From JBLNBN01 sp050260015 (lineage in GTDB: Bacteria > Bacteroidota > Ignavibacteria > Kapaibacteriales > UBA2268), in NCBI GenBank assembly GCA_050260015.1, contig JBLNBN010000003.1, forward strand, positions 1 to 20,730: DNA of 20,730 nucleotides, written 5' to 3'. Below are positions 1-7,741 of the stretch, one piece after another. Below the pieces are notes generated by a model. It worked only from the letters and a program-made list of their open reading frames with translations, was not told the origin of the DNA and searched no databases. The translations under genes were made by a program, and so were the position numbers. Numbering within the stretch: position 1 is the stretch's first letter; every line of letters starts with the position of its first letter.

Positions 1-280
1 GGATACGATCTCGATACTTCGCGGGCTCAAGGAAAAGTACGAAGTCCACCACGGCGTGCGCATCACCGACGGAGCAATCGTTTCCGCCGCCGAGCTCTCC
101 GCCCGGTACATTACCGATAGGTACCTGCCGGACAAGGCGATCGACTTAATCGACGAGGCGGCGAGCAAAATTCGAATCGAGATCGATTCGATGCCGAGCG
201 AGCTTGAAATAATTGAAAGGCGAATACGCCAATTGGAAATTGAAAAGCAAGCGCTTTTGCGCGAGTTAAATACTAAATAG
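1..280 (+). CDS. clpB: ClpB disaggregase, truncated fragment (5' end outside window)
   Basis: Frame 2 is open from base 2 to the TAG at 278-280. The visible 92 residues match the end of the first AAA+ module of ClpB: the DTISILRGLKEKYE segment, then the RYLPDKAIDLIDEAAS sensor-2 region, then the start of the middle domain (ERRIRQLEIEKQALLRE). ClpB is a ring ATPase that works with DnaK to pull apart protein aggregates in the cytoplasm. The RRIRQLEIEKQAL stretch fits ClpB better than ClpC. Full-length ClpB is roughly 860 residues and should continue through the coiled coil and a second AAA+ module. Here the frame stops only a few residues into the coiled coil and an ABC transporter begins 8 bases later, so NBD2 is missing. 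This may be a genuine truncation, a rearrangement or an assembly join. The family call is firm; the functional state is unclear. Confidence 0.85.
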   Translation, partial: DTISILRGLKEKYEVHHGVRITDGAIVSAAELSARYITDRYLPDKAIDLIDEAASKIRIEIDSMPSELEIIERRIRQLEIEKQALLRELNTK

Positions 281-288
281 GGGTTATT

Positions 289-2049
289 ATGCGCGGTAGC
301 GCTTTTGGTGCAGAATACCAGAAAATTGACGTAAAAATACTCAAACGCTTATTAGTTTTTCTTAAAAAATACAAGAGTTGGGCGTTTCTCGCTTTCGCGC
401 TAGCGGCGCTCAGCTCCGCGCTCGGCCCGGTGCGGCCGTATCTTACTAAAGTGGCGATCGACGACAGCTTGTCCAAGCACGACTGGAAGAGCTTCGTGCT
501 CCTTATCGGGGCCATCTTCGCGCTGCTTATAGTTGGCAGCGTTATGAGGTTCTTCCTAACGTTCGTTATGCAGCGAACCGGTCAGCGTATACTCCTGGAC
601 ATTCGAATGACGCTTTTCGACAAGGTCCAGAAGCTCCCGTTTAAGTACTTCGATAAAAATCCGGTTGGCCGAACCGTTACGCGATTGACGAACGACGTTG
701 AGACCCTTAATGATCTATTCTCCTCCGGCATAGTGATGATAGCAGCGGACCTGTTATTGCTGGTTTGGATAGTAGTATTTATGTTCTATACCGAATGGAA
801 GCTTACGCTGATTACCCTGGCGCTGCTACCCCTATTGGTGTTTGCCACAACCGTTTTCCGCAGGAAGGTGCGAGTCCTTTTCAGGGAGCTTCGTAAGGAA
901 ATCGCTTCAATGAACGGATTTCTCAGCGAATTCTTCGCGGGCATTTCGACCGTTAAGCTCTTTGCCCGCGAGAGCGAGATGCAGGAGAAGTTTAACGAAT
1001 CCAATTCGAAAACCCGGGAAATTAACATAAAAACGGTATATTATTACGCGATATTTTTCCCGACGGTTGAAATGCTCAGCGCGGTGGGCTTGGGTTTAAT
1101 TATTTGGTACGCCTCGAGGAATATATTGAGCGGCAGCATGACGGTGGGTATTATTATCGCTTTCGTTCAGTACGCCGAAATGTTCTTCCGACCCATACGC
1201 GACCTCTCGGAGAAATACACGACAATGCAGAACGCCATGGCGTCCTCCGAGAGAATTTTCGGCTTGCTGGACGAAAAGATGGAGGGCTATGGGGAAAGCG
1301 AAATATATGAGTTCGACAAGCTGCATTCTAAAATTGAATTTAAGAATGTCTCCCTGAATTATGACGGAACGAAGTGGGCGGTAAAGGATCTCAATTTCGA
1401 AATAAGGAAAGGCGAAACAGTCGCCATAATTGGATCGACCGGCTCAGGAAAAACGACGCTCATTAACATACTCTGTAAATTCTATAATTACCAGGAAGGG
1501 GAATGCCTAATAGACGGGCGCGATTTAAGAAATATCAAGACAGATTCGCTCCGATCCAGCATAGCGCTCGTAATGCAGGACGTCTTCCTGTTTTCCCGTT
1601 CCATTCGCGACAATATTTGCTTTGGCAGCGCTCGCAATAATATAGATTGCGAATATGCGGCAAGGGAGCTTGGCGCAGATAAATTTATAAACGAACTGCC
1701 AGGCGGCTACGATGCGGCTCTCATCGAGCGTGGACAGAACCTGTCGGTAGGGCAGAGACAATTGCTCTCTTTTTGCAGGGCATTTGCCGCGAATCCGGAT
1801 ATCTTGATACTCGACGAGGCGACTTCCAATATAGATTCCGAAACCGAAGCCGTAATAGAGCGCGCCCTTGATAAATTACTCAAGGGGAGGACGTCGATTA
1901 TCATTGCCCACAGGCTTTCGACTATTAAGCGCGCGGATAGAATAATCGTAATGCATAAAGGCGAAATAAAGGAAATGGGGTCGCATAAGGAGCTTATGGC
2001 CCGCGGCGAACTTTACAGGAAACTCTACGAATTGCAATATGCGGGTTAA
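289..2049 (+). CDS. ABC exporter, fused membrane and ATPase domains (MsbA/LmrA-like)
   Basis: 586-residue half-transporter of the type that homodimerises in the inner membrane to export lipids, drugs or peptides using ATP. Residues about 30-310 form the six-helix transmembrane domain, with the LPFKYFDKNPVGRTVTRLTND coupling region at 116-136. Residues about 348-586 are the nucleotide-binding domain: Walker A GSTGSGKTT (382-390), Q-loop Gln430, signature LSVGQ (485-489), Walker B ILILDE (505-510) and H-loop His541. All catalytic elements are intact. The ATG at 289 follows an AGGGG (279-283) at good spacing, which supports this start, and the N-terminus MRGSAFGAEYQKIDVK looks like an ordinary cytoplasmic lead-in. 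It lies 8 bases after the truncated clpB and probably shares its transcript. The substrate cannot be read from the sequence. Confidence 0.93.
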   Translation: MRGSAFGAEYQKIDVKILKRLLVFLKKYKSWAFLAFALAALSSALGPVRPYLTKVAIDDSLSKHDWKSFVLLIGAIFALLIVGSVMRFFLTFVMQRTGQRILLDIRMTLFDKVQKLPFKYFDKNPVGRTVTRLTNDVETLNDLFSSGIVMIAADLLLLVWIVVFMFYTEWKLTLITLALLPLLVFATTVFRRKVRVLFRELRKEIASMNGFLSEFFAGISTVKLFARESEMQEKFNESNSKTREINIKTVYYYAIFFPTVEMLSAVGLGLIIWYASRNILSGSMTVGIIIAFVQYAEMFFRPIRDLSEKYTTMQNAMASSERIFGLLDEKMEGYGESEIYEFDKLHSKIEFKNVSLNYDGTKWAVKDLNFEIRKGETVAIIGSTGSGKTTLINILCKFYNYQEGECLIDGRDLRNIKTDSLRSSIALVMQDVFLFSRSIRDNICFGSARNNIDCEYAARELGADKFINELPGGYDAALIERGQNLSVGQRQLLSFCRAFAANPDILILDEATSNIDSETEAVIERALDKLLKGRTSIIIAHRLSTIKRADRIIVMHKGEIKEMGSHKELMARGELYRKLYELQYAG

Positions 2050-2082
2050 CATAATTCATTAGAGAAAAACATGCACAATTAA

Positions 2083-2114
2083 TTTGGCTCTTTGAAAAAT
2101 AATTGCCATATTTG
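2083..2114 (+). promoter_or_regulatory. Candidate Bacteroidota-type promoter for the ChaN-like gene
   Basis: TTTG at 2083-2086 is followed by 20 bases and then CATATTTG at 2107-2114. The Bacteroidota housekeeping consensus is TTTG, 19-21 bases, TAnnTTTG, so only one base (C for T) departs from it. The site lies in a 92-base AT-rich gap and would start RNA about 20 bases before the ATG at 2142. It rests on pattern matching alone, and it is uncertain that this organism's sigma factor shares the consensus. Confidence 0.35.
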
Positions 2115-2141
2115 CTTTTTGCAAATAATAGATATTCAACA

Positions 2142-3026
2142 ATGAAAATATTTTCACTGAAATCCATTTTTACCGCTTTTATAATTATTACTATCAATTT
2201 TTGGCCGGCGATCGGCTCGGACGACCTAAAACCATTTAAAATATTTGAGGCCGACGGCGGGTCCGCCGATTTCGACGATATATTGGACGCCGCCGAGGAC
2301 GCCGACGTAATTTTCTTCGGAGAGCTTCACGGCAACCCGATTTGTCATTGGACTGAATATAGGCTCCTAAAAGCTTTAGATGAAAAGTTCCCGGGCAAAA
2401 TTTCGCTCGGCGTAGAGATGTTCGAACGCGACGACCAGCTGAAGATTGACGAGTATTTCTCGGGCGTGGCAACGACCAAGAATTTCGAGAACGAAGCCAA
2501 GCTATGGGACAATTACAAAACTGACTACAAACGCTCCCTTGAATATGCGAAGAGTAAAAAGATCCCTTATTACGGAACTAACGTGCCCAGGCGTTACGCC
2601 GCTTTCGTAGCGCGCAACGGGCTTGCCGCACTTGACAGCCTTAATTCAATCCAGAAGGGATATATAAGCAAGCTGCCCATTGAAACCGACTATGAATTGC
2701 CCGGTTATAAGAAAATGAGCCCGCATGGTATGCCTCAATCTCCCGATATGAAATACCTTGTTGAAGCGCAGATGATTAAGGACGCGACGATGGCGCAAAC
2801 GATTTACGAAAATATCCGCAACGGCAAATTTTTGCATTTTAACGGGACATATCACAGCGACAACCATGAAGGAGTCGTTTGGTACTTAAAGCGGCTAAAT
2901 CCAAAATTGAGGATACTTACAATTTCCTCGACTGAGCAAGACTCCGTGGACGAACTTTCAAAGGACAACAAGGAATTGGCGGATTATATATTGGTTATTC
3001 CATCCGACATGATACGATCCTTTTGA
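2142..3026 (+). CDS. ChaN/DUF399-like secreted protein (haem-binding lipoprotein family fold)
   Basis: 294 residues. An N-terminal signal peptide (MKIFSLKSIFTAFIIITINF, cleavage probably near residue 25) directs export; there is no lipobox cysteine, so it is probably periplasmic or secreted rather than lipidated. The mature part has the ChaN/EreA/TraB-type signature: VIFFGELHGN (56-65) with His63 and His69, VEMFERD (91-97), an AQMIKDATMA helix (209-218) and NGTYHSDNHEGV (234-245). Family members include Campylobacter ChaN, an iron-regulated haem-binding protein; the biochemical role is otherwise poorly defined. A TTG 39 bases upstream in frame is a poorer start because it would place 13 residues ahead of a clean signal peptide. 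No clear Shine-Dalgarno sequence. A promoter candidate precedes it and a small hairpin follows it, so it may be its own unit. Confidence 0.82.
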   Translation: MKIFSLKSIFTAFIIITINFWPAIGSDDLKPFKIFEADGGSADFDDILDAAEDADVIFFGELHGNPICHWTEYRLLKALDEKFPGKISLGVEMFERDDQLKIDEYFSGVATTKNFENEAKLWDNYKTDYKRSLEYAKSKKIPYYGTNVPRRYAAFVARNGLAALDSLNSIQKGYISKLPIETDYELPGYKKMSPHGMPQSPDMKYLVEAQMIKDATMAQTIYENIRNGKFLHFNGTYHSDNHEGVVWYLKRLNPKLRILTISSTEQDSVDELSKDNKELADYILVIPSDMIRSF

Positions 3027-3032
3027 CGATTG

Positions 3033-3048
3033 GGCGATTCGCCTTTAT
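3033..3048 (+). terminator. Weak candidate terminator after the ChaN-like gene
   Basis: GGCG-ATT-CGCC (3033-3043) forms a 4-bp GC stem with a 3-base loop, 6 bases after the stop codon, followed by TTTATCT. The stem is short and the T run is interrupted, so it would at best attenuate transcription into the kinase gene starting at 3062. Confidence 0.22.
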
Positions 3049-3061
3049 CTAATTAATAATA

Positions 3062-5518
3062 ATGACTAAAAATAAATATAATGCAAGGGCCAAGGCCGTT
3101 GCTCCAAATAGAAGTAGCATGAATAAAGACGCCAGGAAATTTAACGTTGACGAGTACACGAAGAATGGGGAAAATCTTGCGCTATTTCTTCGCGCTTTCG
3201 AGCAAAGCCCGGTTACGATAGTTATAACCGACACCGAAGGCAACATAGAATTTGCGAACCCGAACTTCGTTAAAACCACTGGATACTCTCTCGAGGAGGC
3301 TCGCGGAAAAAATCCGCGCATTCTCAAATCAGGAAACATGGATCCAAAGGTGTACCAGGATATGTGGGAGGCCATCTCCCACGGCGAGACCTGGCATGGC
3401 GCTTTTTGCAACCGTAGGAAGAACGGCGAGCTTTATTGGGAGTCGGCCTCTATTTCCCCGGTTTTAAATCCTGCAGGCCAGATTACTCATTTCATAGCGA
3501 TCAAGGAAGACATAACTTTCCGAAAGAGCATAGAGGAAGCGCTTGAAAGCTCGCATTCTATGCTTGCCGCCACCCTTGATTCCATTAACGACGGCTTGAT
3601 AGCGTTCGACAATAAAGGCAATATCACATTATTCAACAGGCAGTTTCTTAAAATGTGGTCGCTGGAGGAAGTGTCCCTTTCCTCGAAGAACGAGGCGGAT
3701 ATCTTCAGGCATTTCCATAGTATGGTGATCGATCCTGACGGTTTGGTGCGACGCATCGAGGAGTCCAAAACTGATAAAGGCGAGGCGATCTACGACGTTT
3801 TGCACAGGCGCGACAGCCGCGTTTATGAATACAGTTCTAGGCCGCAGGAGCTTAATACTACTATCGTCGGCAGGATCTGGACATTTCGCGACATCACGGA
3901 GAAAGCGAAAGCGAACGACAAATTGCTGTGGTATACGAAGGATCTCGAGCTTGCTAAGCTTACGCTCGAAGAGCAGCGCGATATGCTCTCCAAGACGATT
4001 TTAGAGTTAAAGGAAGCGAAGGACGTCGCAGAAACGGCGACCCGTTCCAGCAATGAATTTCTTGCGAATATGAGCCATGAGATACGCACCCCGATGAACG
4101 CTATCCTTGGCTTTACCCAGCTGCTTAGCGAGAGCATAACTGACGAAAAGCAAAAGAAGTACTTGAAGGCTATTTCCTCCAGCGGCAATAATTTAATGCG
4201 CTTGATAAACGATATCCTCGACCTTTCGAAAATCGAAGCTGGAAAATTTGAGCTGCAATATGAGCAGACTGAAATCCGAAAGATATTCGACGAAATTAAG
4301 CAGATGTTCGAGCTAAAAACAAACGAGAAAGAGCTTGGATTCATATTCGAGATTGCAAAGGATATACCCCGATTCCTAAGCCTGGATGAAATTCGGTTGA
4401 GGCAGATCTTATTCAATCTTGTCGGCAATGCCATTAAGTTTACCGATAACGGCTACGTTAAGGTAATATGCGATTTTAGACGGGTGTCGTTCTCTACTGT
4501 TGACTTAATTATTCAAATCGAGGATACGGGTATTGGCATCCCGTACGACCAGCAGGAAGAAGTTTTCGACGCGTTTAAGCAACAGAGCAGCGCTATCAAC
4601 CGTAAATACGGAGGAACTGGGCTGGGGCTTGCTATAACTAAAAGATTGGCCGAAATGATGAACGGAGCGGTCGAACTTATCAGTCAACCCGGGCTGGGTT
4701 CCGTTTTTACGGTTAACCTGTTCGGCATCCAGGTCGCTCCCGAACGCGGATATACCGAAAAGGAGCCCGAAAAGCAAACTCCAAGAGTTGAATTTTTGCC
4801 GTCTAAATTGTTGCTCGTAGACGACGTCGCGCTAAACAGGCAGCTTATTGCCGGATTTCTCGAATCGAGCTCCGTCTCGATATTTGAAGCCGAAAACGGT
4901 AAGGACGCCATAGAATTATGTTTGCAAATTAAGTTCGATATGATCTTGATGGATATTAAAATGCCAATTATGGACGGCTACAGAGCCGCCCAGGTCCTGA
5001 GATCGAACGAGGATACTTCGGACATTCCAATAGTCGCCTTAACCGCTTCTATCATAAAGGATCAATTCAAGCTTTTGCGCGAGAAAGGCTTTTCTGGATA
5101 TTTACTGAAGCCTGTTACAAAGAGCGAATTATTCATCGAAATGATGAAGTATATGCCCTATCTAAGATTAGAAACCGAATCGGGTTCGGATAACGATCTA
5201 TTCGAAAAGAGGGAATTCGACGAAATATCCGACGCAGCCGTAAAGCGCTCTACTGCATTAATCAAAACGCTCGATTTAACGTTAATTCCCCAATGGGAAA
5301 TGATAAGCAAGTCCTCCGTAATAGACGACATTAAAAAATTTGCGACGGAAGTAAGCCAGGCCGGAAATATTTACGGAGCTACGGGATTAGTTAATTACGG
5401 TTCCGTTTTAAGCGCCGAGCTAAATAGTTTCGACTTTGACAAATTTCCCAAGACGCTGGACCAATTCCCGCTAATCGTTGAAAGCATCAAAGCTAAACTT
5501 GGCAATAATAAAAAGTAA
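3062..5518 (+). CDS. Hybrid sensor histidine kinase: PAS-PAS-HisKA-HATPase-REC plus degenerate C-terminal domain
   Basis: 818 residues with no membrane segment, so a cytoplasmic sensor. Domains in order: PAS/PAC about 40-155 (PRILKSG at 85-91, no LOV-type cysteine motif); a second, diverged PAS about 165-280; a short coiled coil about 283-325; HisKA with NEFLANMSHEIRTPM and phospho-acceptor His339; HATPase with N-box Asn456, DTGIG (488-492) and GGTGLGLA (517-524); a receiver about 580-700 with acidic Asp587/Asp588, phospho-acceptor Asp631, Thr661 and Lys683. The last 110 residues resemble the helical domain that often follows receivers in such hybrids but contain no histidine, so they are not a working HPt. 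The ATG at 3062 lacks a Shine-Dalgarno sequence; Met20 (3119) is an alternative start. Signal and output are unknown; no DNA-binding regulator is nearby. The adjacent receiver-first kinase is a plausible partner. Confidence 0.93.
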   Translation: MTKNKYNARAKAVAPNRSSMNKDARKFNVDEYTKNGENLALFLRAFEQSPVTIVITDTEGNIEFANPNFVKTTGYSLEEARGKNPRILKSGNMDPKVYQDMWEAISHGETWHGAFCNRRKNGELYWESASISPVLNPAGQITHFIAIKEDITFRKSIEEALESSHSMLAATLDSINDGLIAFDNKGNITLFNRQFLKMWSLEEVSLSSKNEADIFRHFHSMVIDPDGLVRRIEESKTDKGEAIYDVLHRRDSRVYEYSSRPQELNTTIVGRIWTFRDITEKAKANDKLLWYTKDLELAKLTLEEQRDMLSKTILELKEAKDVAETATRSSNEFLANMSHEIRTPMNAILGFTQLLSESITDEKQKKYLKAISSSGNNLMRLINDILDLSKIEAGKFELQYEQTEIRKIFDEIKQMFELKTNEKELGFIFEIAKDIPRFLSLDEIRLRQILFNLVGNAIKFTDNGYVKVICDFRRVSFSTVDLIIQIEDTGIGIPYDQQEEVFDAFKQQSSAINRKYGGTGLGLAITKRLAEMMNGAVELISQPGLGSVFTVNLFGIQVAPERGYTEKEPEKQTPRVEFLPSKLLLVDDVALNRQLIAGFLESSSVSIFEAENGKDAIELCLQIKFDMILMDIKMPIMDGYRAAQVLRSNEDTSDIPIVALTASIIKDQFKLLREKGFSGYLLKPVTKSELFIEMMKYMPYLRLETESGSDNDLFEKREFDEISDAAVKRSTALIKTLDLTLIPQWEMISKSSVIDDIKKFATEVSQAGNIYGATGLVNYGSVLSAELNSFDFDKFPKTLDQFPLIVESIKAKLGNNKK

Positions 5519-5524
5519 TATTTG

Positions 5525-5538
5525 AGGAAATATTTCCT
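5525..5538. repeat. Perfect 14-bp palindrome between the two kinase genes
   Basis: AGGAAATATTTCCT reads identically on both strands and occupies most of the 38-base gap between the hybrid kinase stop and the next kinase start. It could be a homodimer binding site or a small hairpin in the transcript; its AT-rich centre and lack of a T tract argue against a terminator. Immediately downstream, GGTGAT (5548-5553) matches the distal part of the AGGAGGTGAT ribosome-binding consensus, 3 bases before the ATG at 5557. Confidence 0.45.
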
Positions 5539-5556
5539 GTCCTACACGGTGATACA

Positions 5557-6723
5557 ATGAATACTGATAATTTTACGGAATCCAAGACGCCATTAATCCT
5601 TATTGTCGACGATATCCCAAAGAATCTGCAAGTACTTAGTAATATTTTAACGACGCAGAACTACAATATATCCTTCGCTTCCAACGGGGCGAAAGCCCTC
5701 TCCGTACTTCAAACTATTAAGCCAGATTTGATATTGCTCGATATAATGATGCCGGAACTTGACGGATTCGAGGTATGCGAAAGGATCAAGAACACAGCAG
5801 AAACCAAGGATATCCCTGTTATTTTCATAACCGGGAAGGCGGAATCGGAGGATATAGTCCGCGGGCTTAAAATCGGGGCTGTAGATTACATCACGAAACC
5901 TTTCAATTCAATCGAATTGCTCAGCAGGGTTAAGGTGCACCTGGACCTTAAATTTTCGCGCGACGCCATAGTCAAGTACAATTCGAAACTAAAAGAATAC
6001 CAGGAGGAGCTAAAGGCTGTCATAGCGAGCAAGGATAAATTCTTCTCAATCATAGCGCACGACCTTCGCAGTCCCTTCAGCGGATTTTTGGGCCTTTCCG
6101 AGATGCTTTCCGAGGAATTTGAAAACCTGAAGCAGGAGGACATAACGCAAATAGCCGAAAGCATGAATAAGGCTGCAAAGAGGCTCTTCTCGCTGCTTGA
6201 AAACCTTTTGGAATGGTCCAGGGCGCAAATGGGAAAGCTGGAGTACAATCCCACGGCTATACGATTACAGGAAGCGTTCCAGCGCAACGCCTCGATAGCG
6301 AGAATTGCCGCTAAGGAAAAGAATATAAATATCGAAATTGACGTTGCTGAAAACGAAATTGCCTGGGCGGATAGTAACGTATTGAATACGGTGCTAAGGA
6401 ACTTGCTCTCCAATGCAATTAAATTTACTTATAACGGCGGCAGCGTAAGGATATTAACGCAAAATCTTGATGACAGCTACGCCGTTTCGGTCTGCGACAA
6501 TGGCTCCGGGATGGCCCCGGAAGCTATATCGAAGCTGTTCAGCCTTGAAACGAAGCAATCTACCCCCGGCACGAATAATGAGCAGGGCTCCGGCCTGGGC
6601 TTATTGCTATGCAAGGAATTGGTTGAAATGAATAAGGGTACGATTACAGTTCAAAGCGAGAAAGGAGTCGGTTCAATTTTTACGTTTACCCTACCGAAAT
6701 TTGACGGGCAAAGCGAGAATTGA
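5557..6723 (+). CDS. Receiver-first histidine kinase (REC-HisKA-HATPase)
   Basis: 388 residues, no membrane segment, with the receiver at the N-terminus. REC about 12-130: acidic pair Asp18/Asp19, phospho-acceptor Asp62 in LLDIMMP, Thr92 and Lys114. A linker coiled coil (about 135-160) leads to HisKA with FFSIIAHDLRSPFSGFLGL (162-180), His168. HATPase: RNLLSNAIKFT (281-291), DNGSG (314-318) and GSGLGL (344-349). Such proteins can take a phosphoryl group on the receiver from another kinase and gate their own kinase activity, which fits its position just after a hybrid kinase. The start is supported by GGTGAT 3 bases before the ATG. Its TGA overlaps the aroC start, so the two are probably translationally coupled. 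No HPt or DNA-binding output is encoded in the window, so the final target is unknown. Confidence 0.93.
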   Translation: MNTDNFTESKTPLILIVDDIPKNLQVLSNILTTQNYNISFASNGAKALSVLQTIKPDLILLDIMMPELDGFEVCERIKNTAETKDIPVIFITGKAESEDIVRGLKIGAVDYITKPFNSIELLSRVKVHLDLKFSRDAIVKYNSKLKEYQEELKAVIASKDKFFSIIAHDLRSPFSGFLGLSEMLSEEFENLKQEDITQIAESMNKAAKRLFSLLENLLEWSRAQMGKLEYNPTAIRLQEAFQRNASIARIAAKEKNINIEIDVAENEIAWADSNVLNTVLRNLLSNAIKFTYNGGSVRILTQNLDDSYAVSVCDNGSGMAPEAISKLFSLETKQSTPGTNNEQGSGLGLLLCKELVEMNKGTITVQSEKGVGSIFTFTLPKFDGQSEN

Positions 6724-7688
6724 ACGAGTTTGGTCGAATATTCCGCGTAACCATGTTCGGCGAATCTCACGGCGACGGAGTCGGCGTATGCGTCGACGGC
6801 TGCCCGCCGGGCATTGAGCTGTCGCAAACCGATTTCACGGCGGATTTGGAGCGTAGGGCTCCCCGCGGCCGAGAGGGCTCCGCCAGGAGAGAAGTCGCCC
6901 CGGTAGAGATAAGGTCAGGAGTATACCGAGGGCATACGACCGGCGCGCCTATCATGATCTTTATGCCTAACGACGACGTAGACTCCTCCGCTTACTCGTT
7001 TGAAAAGATACCGCGCCCCGGGCACGCCGATTTTACGCAATCTATAAAAAGCGGCGGATGGGCCGATCTGCGCGGCGGAGGCGTATCCTCCGGAAGACTT
7101 ACCGCGGCGTTAGTGGCGGCGGGCGTTATTGCGAAAAAAGTAATTGCCCCGATCTCTGTTTCCGCGCGCCTCGTTTCCGTTCACGGCTCGGATAATATAA
7201 ATTCAGAGGCGAAAGCCGCCGCCGAGGCCGGGGATTCCGTAGGGGGCGTCGTAGAATGCCGCGCCGTTGGAACGCCGGTAGGCTTTGGGGAGCCCTTTTT
7301 CGACGGAATTGAGTCAGTCATATCCCATCTTGTATTTAGTATTCCCGGCGCAAAGGGTATTGAGTTCGGGTCGGGATTTGATTCAGCGAATCGGTATGGG
7401 AGCGAGGAAAACGACGCTTTTATAGACGCTTCGGGTAAAACCTCGACCAATAATGCTGGCGGAATAAATGGTGGAATAACCAATGGAAATGAAATAGTAT
7501 TTCGAGTAGCATTCAAGCCGACCCCAAGTATATCCAAGCCACAAACGACATTCAATTTCGAAACCGGCCAAATAGAAGAGCTTGTAATTAAGGGCAGGCA
7601 CGACGCGTGCTTCGCCCTTAGGGCGCCGCCTGTCCTCGAGGCCGTTACAGCTATCGCGCTAGCCGACTTTAAAAGGATCGCAAAATAA
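6720..7688 (+). CDS. aroC: Chorismate synthase
   Basis: 322 residues. Catalyses the last step of the shikimate pathway, 5-enolpyruvylshikimate-3-phosphate to chorismate, using reduced FMN. Visible hallmarks: GRIFRVTMFGESHGDG (5-20) with His17, RRAP (45-48), RPGHADFT (99-106) with His102, the GGG..SGRLTAA segment (119-130), FSIPGAKGIEFG, NAGGINGGITNG, FRVAFKPTPSISKPQ and IKGRHDACFALRAPPVLEAV. This is the shorter form resembling Clostridia/Bacteroides proteins. The start must be the TTG at 6720: the next ATG would remove the GRIFRVT strand ahead of FGESHG. That TTG overlaps the kinase stop (ATTGA), so the gene probably depends on coupling for translation. In the segment usually read GGGHFSGR the protein has GGGVSSGR, a small departure. 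Identification is secure. Confidence 0.95.
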   Translation: MNEFGRIFRVTMFGESHGDGVGVCVDGCPPGIELSQTDFTADLERRAPRGREGSARREVAPVEIRSGVYRGHTTGAPIMIFMPNDDVDSSAYSFEKIPRPGHADFTQSIKSGGWADLRGGGVSSGRLTAALVAAGVIAKKVIAPISVSARLVSVHGSDNINSEAKAAAEAGDSVGGVVECRAVGTPVGFGEPFFDGIESVISHLVFSIPGAKGIEFGSGFDSANRYGSEENDAFIDASGKTSTNNAGGINGGITNGNEIVFRVAFKPTPSISKPQTTFNFETGQIEELVIKGRHDACFALRAPPVLEAVTAIALADFKRIAK

Positions 7689-7741
7689 ATTACAATATCT
7701 TACTTCCTATAATTAGCCTTAACTAATAATATGGAGAAGTA

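Noticed and set aside
2103..2141. TTG start 13 codons upstream for the ChaN-like protein
   Set aside because: It would place extra residues before a clean signal peptide and lies inside the promoter candidate; the ATG at 2142 is a better start.
3823..4434. A 203-codon open frame on the minus strand
   Set aside because: It lies wholly inside the kinase core of the hybrid kinase, is serine-rich low-complexity in translation, and matches no family; it is an antisense shadow of conserved coding sequence.
5886..6413. A 175-codon open frame on the minus strand
   Set aside because: It is antisense to the HisKA and HATPase region of the receiver-first kinase, with no recognisable domain and no ribosome-binding site.
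7708..7713. TATAAT upstream of the yceI-like gene as a -10 box
   Set aside because: No -35 element at usual spacing and no TAnnTTTG element; in an AT-rich gap this hexamer is expected by chance.
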